Shown piece after piece: positions 56,876 to 64,000 of a stretch of DNA of 64,000 nt; the stretch's first letter is position 1; every line of letters begins with the position of its first letter. The stretch covers positions 124,001 to 188,000 of the forward strand of contig NZ_AUHJ01000005.1 in the NCBI RefSeq assembly GCF_000423125.1. Direction: 5' to 3'. The notes under the pieces are model-generated. The model was given only the letters and a program-made list of their open reading frames with translations. It had not been told where the DNA came from and did not search any database. Both the position numbers and the translations under genes were made by a program. Source of the DNA: Haliea salexigens DSM 19537 (GTDB lineage Bacteria; Pseudomonadota; Gammaproteobacteria; Pseudomonadales; Halieaceae).

Positions 56876-58345
56876 TCAGGAATTCCTGGGGTAGCGGGCG
56901 TAGCGTATGCCGGATACCTGCTCAAGGATGCGATACACCTGGCAGCTATAGCCGAACTCGTTGTCGTACCACAGGTACAGCACGGCCTGCGTGCCGTTGA
57001 CGATGGTCGCCTGGGCGTCAAAGATGCAGGCGTGGCGCGAGCCGACGAAATCGCTGGATACCACCTCGGGCGAGTTGGAGTAGTCGATTTGCTTGCGCAT
57101 GGTGGAGTGCAGGGCCATGTGGCGCATGTACTCGTTGACTTCTTCCTTGGTGGTGGCGCGCCCCAGTGTCAGGTTGAGAATAGCCATGGACACGTTGGGA
57201 ATGGGTACGCGAATCGCGTTGCCGGTAAGCTTGCCCGCGAGTTGCGGCAGCACCTTGGCCACCGCCTTGGCGGCACCGGTTTCGGTGATCACCATGTTCA
57301 GCGGCGCGCTGCGCCCGCGGCGATCGGCCTTGTGGTAGTTATCGATAAGGTTCTGGTCGTTGGTATAGGCGTGCACGGTTTCCACGTGACCGCTGATGAT
57401 GCCATAGCGATCATCCATCGCCTTGAGCGGGGGCACAATGGCGTTGGTGGTGCAGGACGCGGCGGAAATGATCGTGTCCGCAGCGTCAATCATGTCATTG
57501 TTGATGCCGGCGACCACGTTCTTCATGTCGCCCTTGCCAGGTGCGGTGAGGATGACTTTGGCGACCCCCTTGGACTGCAGGTGCCGCGACAGGCCTTCCT
57601 GGTCACGCCAGACGCCGGTGTTGTCGACCACAATGGCATTGTTGATGCCGTATTCCGTGTAGTCGATGCTATCGGGCGAATCGGCGTAAATCACCTTCAC
57701 CTCGTTGCCGTTGGCAACAAAGGACTGGCGCTCCTCATCCACACGGATAGTGCCATCGAAGGCGCCGTGTACCGAGTCGCGGCGCAGCAGGCTGGCACGC
57801 TTGACCAGGTCATCGGGGGCAGAGCCCTTGCGTACGACCACCGCACGCAGGCGCAGCGACTCGCCGCCGTCTGTCTTGTCAATCAGGATACGCGCCATAA
57901 GCCGCCCGATGCGGCCGAACCCGTACAGCACGACATCAACCGGGGCGTGCCCGGGCTCCGGACGCGCGCCGATCAGGTCCGCGACTTCCTGGCGAACGTA
58001 ATCGTCGACGCTGAGGCCGGCACCCTCGCCCTTGTCGTAGTACTGCACCGCGAGCCGGCCGATATCGATATGCGCCGGGCCGAGGTCCAGTGCAGACAGC
58101 GACTTGATGATCGGGAAGGTTTCGAACTCGGAGAGCTCGTTTTCCTCTACCTGCCGCACATAGCGGTGGTCCTTCATAATCTGGGTGACTGACTGGTTGA
58201 CCAGCGACTTGCCGTAGATGTAGCACTTCACATTCTTGCGGCGGGACAGCTCACCCACGAGGGGGATCATGCCTTCGGCCAGCGCCTCGCGCTCTTTCCA
58301 GTCTTTGAAATAGTCGTCAGGACGCTCTCGCTTGCGTTCGTTCAC
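56876..58345 (-). CDS. gap: glyceraldehyde-3-phosphate dehydrogenase, long type
   Basis: 489 aa. An N-terminal extension of about 130 residues (DWKEREALAEGMIPLVGELSRRKNV and on) precedes a standard GAPDH. The NAD(P)-binding GFGRIGRLMARIL, the catalytic ASCTTN with Cys298, and the C-terminal WYDNEFGYSCQV are present. The same long form is known from Pseudomonas and other gammaproteobacteria. It oxidises glyceraldehyde-3-phosphate, or runs in reverse in gluconeogenesis. It is divergent from mfd. Confidence 0.95.
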   Translation of the reverse strand: MNERKRERPDDYFKDWKEREALAEGMIPLVGELSRRKNVKCYIYGKSLVNQSVTQIMKDHRYVRQVEENELSEFETFPIIKSLSALDLGPAHIDIGRLAVQYYDKGEGAGLSVDDYVRQEVADLIGARPEPGHAPVDVVLYGFGRIGRLMARILIDKTDGGESLRLRAVVVRKGSAPDDLVKRASLLRRDSVHGAFDGTIRVDEERQSFVANGNEVKVIYADSPDSIDYTEYGINNAIVVDNTGVWRDQEGLSRHLQSKGVAKVILTAPGKGDMKNVVAGINNDMIDAADTIISAASCTTNAIVPPLKAMDDRYGIISGHVETVHAYTNDQNLIDNYHKADRRGRSAPLNMVITETGAAKAVAKVLPQLAGKLTGNAIRVPIPNVSMAILNLTLGRATTKEEVNEYMRHMALHSTMRKQIDYSNSPEVVSSDFVGSRHACIFDAQATIVNGTQAVLYLWYDNEFGYSCQVYRILEQVSGIRYARYPRNS

Positions 58346-58490
58346 TCGTCTGTCACCTGTGTGAGGGGGAATACGGGTTGCAACGGGCGCGTATTATCCC
58401 GCCGCATCCCTGCAAGGGCAAGGCACAGTGGTACTTTTCACCCAGCGCTTTACAATAAGCGCCCCTTCCGCACTGAAACACCGGGTTTTC

Positions 58491-61400
58491 ATGTACACAT
58501 CCCTGCTCGCCAGCACACCCTGGCCCGCCAAATCCGGCACCCGCACGTCGATTGGCCCCTTCCACGGCTGTGCCGAAGCGCGGCTGGTCGCGGAGCTCGC
58601 GCGCCCCGACAGCCTGTTGCTGGTGATTACGGCGGACACCAGCTCGGCCCTCGCGCTGGAACGGGAGCTGCCCTTCTTCCTGGCGGAAGAGATCGACATT
58701 CTCGCCTTTCCCGACTGGGAAACCCTGCCCTACGACAACTTCTCACCGCATCAGGACATCGTGTCCGAACGACTGGAAACACTGTACCGGCTGCCCAGCC
58801 TGGCAGCGGGCATCCTGGTCGTGCCGATGTCCACCCTGATGCACCGCCTGCCCCCCGTGCACTACGTGGCGGGGTCCAGCCTGGTCTTGGAGCCCGGACA
58901 GGTGCTGGATCGAGATTCCTTCCGCCGCAACCTGGAGCGCAACGGATACCGCAACGTCGAAACCGTCTACGAGCATGGCGAGTTTGCCCTGCGCGGCTCG
59001 CTGCTGGACATTTTCCCGATGGGCAGCGACCTGCCCTACCGGGTGGACCTGCTGGATGACGAGGTCGACAGCCTGCGCACCTTCAGCCCCGACACCCAGC
59101 GTACGCTGGAGAAGGTCAGCGCCATCAACCTGCTGCCGGCCCGGGAATACCCGCTGAACCCGGCGGCCATCGAGCGTTTCCGCTTGAACTGGTACGACGC
59201 CTTTGATGTCGATCACGATGCCTGCCCCACCTACCGCGAAGTCAGCGCCGGGCGTGCGCCCGGTGGCTGCGAATATTACCTGCCGCTGTTCTTCGAGGCC
59301 TGCGCTACCCTGTTTGACTACCTGCCCGCGGGCACACCCGTCATCGCCGTCGGCGACCACTACCGGGCGGCACAGCGCTTCTGGGCAGATGCCGAACACC
59401 GCCACACGGAATACGGCATTGATCCGCGCCGACCCCTGCTGCCGCCGGCGCGCTGTTTTACACCAGTCGAGGAGCTCTATCACCTGCTGGGCCGCTGCCC
59501 GGTACTGGAACTGCGGCGCAATCCGGAAGCCCCGGTGCACGTTGCCAGCCCGTCGCAGGCGCTGCCCGACCTGAGCACCCAGGGCGCACGGCAAACACCG
59601 GCCGAGCGGCTACAACATTTCATGCAACAGCACACCGGGCCGCTATTGCTCTGTGCCGAATCCGCCGGCCGCCGGGAGGTACTGCTGGAAAACCTGGCAG
59701 CCCACGGACTGACACCGCCCGAAGTGGCGGACTGGGCCGATTTTCTCGCCTCCGGCCTGCGCTTTGCCATCAGCACCGCGCCCATCGACCGCGGCATGTA
59801 CTTCGGCGAGGACGCCCCGGCACTGGTGTGCGAGGCGCAGCTGTTTGGCAACCGGGTTGCCCAGCGCCGCCGCCGCAGCAAGGTTGACGAAACCCAGGCC
59901 GAGAACGTTTTTCGCGACATCAACGAGCTGCGCGAAGGCGTCCCAGTCGTGCACCTGGAGCACGGCGTGGGGCGCTACCTGGGACTGCAGACCCTGGAGG
60001 TTGATGGAGCCGATAGCGAGTTCCTGATGCTGGAATACGCCCAGGGCAGCAAACTCTACGTGCCCGTTGCGTCCCTGCACCTGGTGAGCCGCTATGCCGG
60101 CAGTGACCCGGACCTGGCACCGCTGCACAAACTGGGCTCCGAACAGTGGGAAAAGGCGCGCCGCAAAGCCACGGAAAAAGCCAGCGACGTGGCCGCGCAG
60201 CTACTGGACGTTTACGCCCGCCGCGAGGCACGCAAGGGCTTTTGTTTCGAGTTGCCAGCGCTGGAGTACGAACAGTTCGCAGCGAGCTTCCCGTTTGAGG
60301 AGACCGCGGATCAGGCGGCGGCAATTGAGGCGGTTATCGGCGACATGACCGCGACGCGGGTCATGGACCGCCTGGTGTGCGGCGATGTGGGCTTTGGGAA
60401 AACCGAGGTGGCCATGCGTGCGGCGTTCATTGCCGCGCGCAACGGCAAGCAGGTGGCGGTGCTGGTCCCCACCACCCTGCTCGCCCAACAGCACTACAAC
60501 TCGTTTGCCGATCGCTTCGCCGACTGGCCTGTGACCGTGGAGGTGGTGTCACGCTTCAAAAGCGGCAAGGACCTCGGCGGCGTGCTACAACGGGTTGCCG
60601 ACGGCGCCATAGACATCCTCGTGGGTACCCACAAGCTACTCTCCAGCGACTTCCGCTTCCATGATCTGGGCCTGCTGATCATCGACGAGGAGCATCGTTT
60701 TGGCGTCAAACAGAAAGAGGCAATCAAGGCCCTGCGCGCCGAAGTGGACATTCTTACCCTGACCGCCACACCGATACCGCGCACGCTGAACATGGCCCTG
60801 GGCGGCATGCGGGACCTGTCTATCATTGCCACACCACCCGCCCGCCGTCTGTCTATCAAGACCTTCGTGCGCGAGCACAACGTCGCCCTGATTCGGGAGG
60901 CAGTACTGCGCGAAACGCTGCGCGGCGGGCAGGTTTACTACCTGCACAATGAGGTCAAGAGTATCGAGGAAGCGGGGCGCAAGTTACGCGAGCTGCTGCC
61001 GGATCTCTCGATAGGCATCGCCCACGGGCAGATGCGCGAGACAGAGCTGGAACAGGTGATGTCGGCCTTCTATCACCAGCGCCACCATATTCTGCTGTGC
61101 ACCACGATTATCGAAACGGGAATTGACGTCCCCACCGCCAACACCATCATCATTGAACGCGCAGACAAGTTCGGACTCGCCCAGCTGCACCAGCTGCGTG
61201 GCCGTGTCGGGCGCTCACATCATCAGGCCTACGCCTATCTGCTGTGCCCGCCACGTTCGGCGATTACGCCGGACGCGGAAAAGCGCCTGGAGGCCATTGA
61301 AGCCGCCGGTGACCTCGGCGCCGGGTACCTGCTGGCGACCCACGACCTGGAGATTCGCGGCGCCGGTGAGCTGCTAGGTGATGAGCAGAGTGGGCAGATT

Positions 61401-61955
61401 CACAGTGTTGGCTTTGCCCTCTACATGCGCATGCTGGAGCGGGCGGTGGCCGCCCTGCGACGCGGCGAGATCCCCAATGCCGATGCGCCGCTGGATGCCG
61501 GCACCGAGATCAACCTGCATGTACCGGCGCTGATTCCCGAAGACTACCTGCCAGACATCAACACGCGTCTGGTGCTGTACAAGCGCATCGCGGCAGCCCA
61601 GAACGAGCAGGCGCTGCGCGACATTCAGGTAGAGATGATCGACCGTTTCGGCCTGTTGCCGCAACAGATCAAGAATCTGGTGCAGGTCGCGCGACTGCGT
61701 ATCCGCGCCGAACAGCTGGGCATTGCGGGCATTGAGGTTGGCCCCGGCGGTGGTAACATCGATTTCCGGGAGTCCACACGGGTGAACCCGTTGAGCCTGG
61801 TGAAGCTGGTGCAGTCAGATCCGAAGGGCTATCAGCTCGCCGGTGCCACCCGCCTGCGTTTCAAGCGCAGCCTGGACAACCCCGAACAGCGCCAGCAGTT
61901 TGCCGACGAGCTGCTGGACACCTTTGCCGCTGACGCCACGGACGATGCCGCCTGA
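58491..61955 (+). CDS. mfd: transcription-repair coupling factor Mfd
   Basis: 1154 aa from the ATG at 58491; an upstream in-frame GTG would add 21 residues without similarity. Order: UvrB-homology module, the RNA-polymerase-interacting domain (VVHLEHGVGRYLGLQTLEVDG), then a RecG-like helicase with Walker A GDVGFGKTEVA (Lys637), DEEH box IIDEEHRFGVKQ, TATPIPRTLNMA, the TRG motif region and QLRGRVGRSHHQAYAYLL, and the C-terminal TRCF domain. It removes stalled RNA polymerase and recruits UvrA. Confidence 0.97.
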   Translation: MYTSLLASTPWPAKSGTRTSIGPFHGCAEARLVAELARPDSLLLVITADTSSALALERELPFFLAEEIDILAFPDWETLPYDNFSPHQDIVSERLETLYRLPSLAAGILVVPMSTLMHRLPPVHYVAGSSLVLEPGQVLDRDSFRRNLERNGYRNVETVYEHGEFALRGSLLDIFPMGSDLPYRVDLLDDEVDSLRTFSPDTQRTLEKVSAINLLPAREYPLNPAAIERFRLNWYDAFDVDHDACPTYREVSAGRAPGGCEYYLPLFFEACATLFDYLPAGTPVIAVGDHYRAAQRFWADAEHRHTEYGIDPRRPLLPPARCFTPVEELYHLLGRCPVLELRRNPEAPVHVASPSQALPDLSTQGARQTPAERLQHFMQQHTGPLLLCAESAGRREVLLENLAAHGLTPPEVADWADFLASGLRFAISTAPIDRGMYFGEDAPALVCEAQLFGNRVAQRRRRSKVDETQAENVFRDINELREGVPVVHLEHGVGRYLGLQTLEVDGADSEFLMLEYAQGSKLYVPVASLHLVSRYAGSDPDLAPLHKLGSEQWEKARRKATEKASDVAAQLLDVYARREARKGFCFELPALEYEQFAASFPFEETADQAAAIEAVIGDMTATRVMDRLVCGDVGFGKTEVAMRAAFIAARNGKQVAVLVPTTLLAQQHYNSFADRFADWPVTVEVVSRFKSGKDLGGVLQRVADGAIDILVGTHKLLSSDFRFHDLGLLIIDEEHRFGVKQKEAIKALRAEVDILTLTATPIPRTLNMALGGMRDLSIIATPPARRLSIKTFVREHNVALIREAVLRETLRGGQVYYLHNEVKSIEEAGRKLRELLPDLSIGIAHGQMRETELEQVMSAFYHQRHHILLCTTIIETGIDVPTANTIIIERADKFGLAQLHQLRGRVGRSHHQAYAYLLCPPRSAITPDAEKRLEAIEAAGDLGAGYLLATHDLEIRGAGELLGDEQSGQIHSVGFALYMRMLERAVAALRRGEIPNADAPLDAGTEINLHVPALIPEDYLPDINTRLVLYKRIAAAQNEQALRDIQVEMIDRFGLLPQQIKNLVQVARLRIRAEQLGIAGIEVGPGGGNIDFRESTRVNPLSLVKLVQSDPKGYQLAGATRLRFKRSLDNPEQRQQFADELLDTFAADATDDAA

Positions 61956-63058
61956 TGATTCCGCACCCGACACGCACTCTGCTTGCTTTCCTGGCGGCAG
62001 CCCTGGCTTTCTCGCTCGCGCCGGCCCAGGCACAGGAGCGCGAGCAGAACTGGTATCAGGTGGAATTGCTGGTTGTTGCGCATACCAACCCGGCGGCGCA
62101 GCGGGCGGAACAGTGGGAGCCCCTGCCTCGGCTCGCCTATCCGGAGGCGTACCGATTCCTGCTCGATCCGCAGCGACTGCGCGCCAATCTTGAGCACACG
62201 CCAGACGCCAGCCATAGCGAGGTTGATGCCAACGGAAAACAACTGCTCCACTTGCGCCGCATCCCCTCCCCCGCAGCGTTGGATGATGCCGCGCCACCGC
62301 CAACAACCGCAGAAGCCTCAGGCGGTGCGCTTGACGGTGTAAGCGACGACCTGGGTGCTGTCACCGAGGTGCCCGAAGCGCCGGATAAAGCCCGGCTCCC
62401 CACGCCCTTCCTGACGCTGCCGGCCCAGGCGCGCGAGTTTCGCGGTAAAGCTGCCTACATGGAGCGCAACGGCCCTTATCGTGTGCTGTTCCACGAGGTG
62501 TGGTGGCAGCCGGTGGGCGGCGCCCGTAGCGCCCTGCCCATCGTACTCGACCAGTCAGGCGACCAGCAAAGCTACCCCGCGCTGCAGGGCACTGTGCGAC
62601 TGCATCGCTCCCGCTTCCTGCATGTGGCTACCCAATTATGGCTGAATACCAGCGGTGACTACCTGCCGGGCACCTGGCGGATGCCCCCGCCCCCGCTCGG
62701 GCCCGTATCGCAGGAGCGGGTGCCCGCCGCACTCCTGCCGGAAGCAGACGCCGGTGTGCTGAGTGCGGTGACAGGCTACGACCCCGCATGGGACGCCGCG
62801 CCGGGGCTGCTGGAGGAGGCAACAGCCACTGCCGCGCCCGTCTACCCCTACCGGCACGCGGTACTACTGCAACAGCAGCGTCGCATGCGCTCAAACGAGG
62901 TGCACTATATCGATCACCCGCTCATGGGAGTTGTGATCAAGCTCACCCCTCTGGACACGGAGGCGCTGCACGCAGCGGCCTACGACCGTGAGGTGCTGGA
63001 GCTTATTCAAGGCCCGCAGACGCCAGCTGCGGCAGTAGCCGACCCAGCAGGCGCCTGA
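61955..63058 (+). CDS. CsiV family protein (periplasmic, peptidoglycan-binding family)
   Basis: 367 aa. Signal peptide 1 to about 26 (LLAFLAAALAFSLAPAQAQ). The mature start NWYQVELLVVAHTNP and the later NGPYRVLFHEVWWQPV, VRLHRSRFLHVATQLW and EVHYIDHPLMGVVIKLTPL are CsiV family features. Vibrio cholerae CsiV is a periplasmic peptidoglycan-binding protein tied to LD-transpeptidase-related regulation. The ATG overlaps the mfd stop (TGATG). The last 56 bases overlap the convergent phosphorylase gene. Confidence 0.88.
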   Translation: MIPHPTRTLLAFLAAALAFSLAPAQAQEREQNWYQVELLVVAHTNPAAQRAEQWEPLPRLAYPEAYRFLLDPQRLRANLEHTPDASHSEVDANGKQLLHLRRIPSPAALDDAAPPPTTAEASGGALDGVSDDLGAVTEVPEAPDKARLPTPFLTLPAQAREFRGKAAYMERNGPYRVLFHEVWWQPVGGARSALPIVLDQSGDQQSYPALQGTVRLHRSRFLHVATQLWLNTSGDYLPGTWRMPPPPLGPVSQERVPAALLPEADAGVLSAVTGYDPAWDAAPGLLEEATATAAPVYPYRHAVLLQQQRRMRSNEVHYIDHPLMGVVIKLTPLDTEALHAAAYDREVLELIQGPQTPAAAVADPAGA

Positions 63059-63779
63059 CCACCGCCGCCTCGCGCTGCAGGATGTCACGCATGGTGTCCT
63101 GCGTGAGGGGCAGGTCGCCCAATCCGGCAGCGGCATTCACCACCATGCAAATAGTTGCATAAGCGATACCGCATTCGCGTGCCAGGGCCGCTTCCGGCAT
63201 GCCGGTCATGCCCACCACGTCGCAACCATCCCCGGCAAAACGGCGCACTTCGGCGGCCGTCTCCAGCCTGGGCCCCTGGGTAACCGCATGTACCCCACAG
63301 GGTTCATGAGGAATGCCCGCTGCTTCCGCACTGTCGATAATCGCCAGCCGCAGGGCCTGATCGTAGGGCTGGGTGAAATCGATATGCTGCAGTGTCCCAT
63401 TGCTCCCATCGTCAAACGTGTGCTCGCGCCCCCAGGTGTAATCCACCAGCTGGTCCGGCACCACCAGGCGGCCGGGCTGCATATCCGCACTGATGCCGCC
63501 GACGGCGTTGATACCGATCAGGTGGGTAACGCCCAGAGCGCGCATCGCCTCGATGTTCGCCCGGTAGTTGATCAAGTGCGGCGGAATGGCCCGCGGACTG
63601 CCGTGGCGCTGCAGGAAAAACACGCGCTGGCCATTCAGCACGCCTTCCTGCAGGGGGCGCGACGGAGCGCCGTAACTGTTCTCCCCGGCGTGCTCGCGCA
63701 GGAGTTCCAGGCCCTCGATCTGGTGGATACCCGTTCCGCCGATAATACCGATGCAGGGCGCCGTAGCATCAGCGCTCAT
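63003..63779 (-). CDS. S-methyl-5'-thioinosine/thioadenosine phosphorylase
   Basis: 258 aa, PNP/MTAP family. Phosphate-binding GIIGGTGIHQIEG at the N-terminus, then FLQRHGSPRAIPPHLINYRAN and INAVGGISADMQPG. The base-site region is VVGMTGMPEAALARECGIAYA. In Pseudomonas a close relative (PA3004) is a methylthioinosine phosphorylase, and the length and motifs fit that branch. MTA cannot be excluded as substrate. It is the salvage step for polyamine and quorum-signal by-products. Confidence 0.88.
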   Translation of the reverse strand: MSADATAPCIGIIGGTGIHQIEGLELLREHAGENSYGAPSRPLQEGVLNGQRVFFLQRHGSPRAIPPHLINYRANIEAMRALGVTHLIGINAVGGISADMQPGRLVVPDQLVDYTWGREHTFDDGSNGTLQHIDFTQPYDQALRLAIIDSAEAAGIPHEPCGVHAVTQGPRLETAAEVRRFAGDGCDVVGMTGMPEAALARECGIAYATICMVVNAAAGLGDLPLTQDTMRDILQREAAVVRRLLGRLLPQLASAGLE

Positions 63780-64000
63780 GACTGCTCACCGTCAGTGGCG
63801 CGTGCAAGCTCTGGCGGCGCGCTGTCCAGATGCAGGGTGCGGGTCGGGAATGCCACATCGGCGCCATGATCGTGGATGATGCGCAACGCCTGCAGCAGCA
63901 CATCCTGCTTGATCGCGTGGTACTCCACCCAGACCGTGGTGCGGGTGAAGGTGTAAATGAAAAAGTCCAGCGAGGACGGCCCGAAGGACACGAAGTTAAC
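63776..64000 (-). CDS. mechanosensitive ion channel (MscS family), C-terminal part only
   Basis: The gene continues beyond the window. The visible about 75 residues are VNFVSFGPSSLDFFIYTFTR, TTVWVEYHAIKQDVLLQAL, RIIHDHGADVAFPTRTLHL and a hydrophilic tail. This is the C-terminal beta/alpha domain of YnaI/MscM-like MscS channels. The stop overlaps the phosphorylase start by four bases (ATGA). Confidence 0.88.
   Translation of the reverse strand, partial: VNFVSFGPSSLDFFIYTFTRTTVWVEYHAIKQDVLLQALRIIHDHGADVAFPTRTLHLDSAPPELARATDGEQS

Noticed and set aside
56663-58192. 509-codon frame antisense to gap
   Set aside because: gap on the other strand has all GAPDH motifs; the antisense product is His/Val/Gly-rich low-information sequence.

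Overview
The window is a GC-rich stretch (about 60% in flanking genes, by eye) of a gammaproteobacterial chromosome. Several arrangements point there: ftsK-lolA-rarA-crcB-serS, comEC/exbBD/msbA/lpxK/kdsB, murB-uvrC-pgsA-tRNA-Gly-tRNA-Cys, mfd next to a CsiV-family gene, and a complete nqrABCDEF-apbE-nqrM set. The Na+-pumping NADH dehydrogenase, a PEP-CTERM protein and the style of the accessory catabolic genes suggest a marine, Cellvibrionales/Halieaceae-like heterotroph. That family assignment is inference, not shown by a marker gene.

Layout. 1-5570: catabolic genes (acyl-CoA synthetase end, SDR, quinone-reductase-like enzyme, exported amidohydrolase, and a protein resembling 4-hydroxybutyryl-CoA dehydratase). 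5572-11036: a K+/H+ antiporter, the Prc protease, a probable PAS/LuxR-type regulator and a DUF938 methyltransferase. 11037-18618 (minus): ftsK-lolA-rarA-crcB-serS-cysG. 18859-21246 (plus): trxB-aat-bpt. 21362-25199: an orphan membrane protein, an exported HAD phosphatase, a PEP-CTERM protein and a zinc alcohol dehydrogenase. 25351-29613: LysR regulator, aldo/keto reductase, GMC oxidoreductase and a YedK/HMCES protein.

29692-34349 is a small integrated element bounded by 69-bp perfect direct repeats; the right copy includes the 3' end of tRNA-Cys. It carries a lower-GC cargo (coiled-coil membrane protein, HNH-like protein with a large unknown C-terminal part, two-TM protein). It also holds a scar where a deletion joined a beheaded integrase to the tail of a type IIG (MmeI-like) restriction-modification gene.

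34334-45653 (minus) is a long envelope/DNA-repair gene string: comEC, then exbB-exbD-msbA-lpxK-kdsB-PTPase-murB-uvrC-pgsA-tRNA-Gly-tRNA-Cys, many with overlapping stop/start codons. 45773-49417 holds a DUF2062 gene and lolCDE. 49474-56633 is the Na+-NQR operon with its two maturation factors. 56876-64000 holds gap, mfd, a CsiV-family gene, a methylthioinosine/methylthioadenosine phosphorylase and the end of an MscS-type channel.

The only stretch over 300 bases without a protein gene is 34128-34690, which holds an att site, two tRNAs and a tRNA-Gly pseudogene. Intergenic gaps near 240 bases (18619-18858, 23854-24086, 56634-56875) show only possible promoters or nothing recognisable. No CRISPR array, rRNA or insertion sequence was seen.
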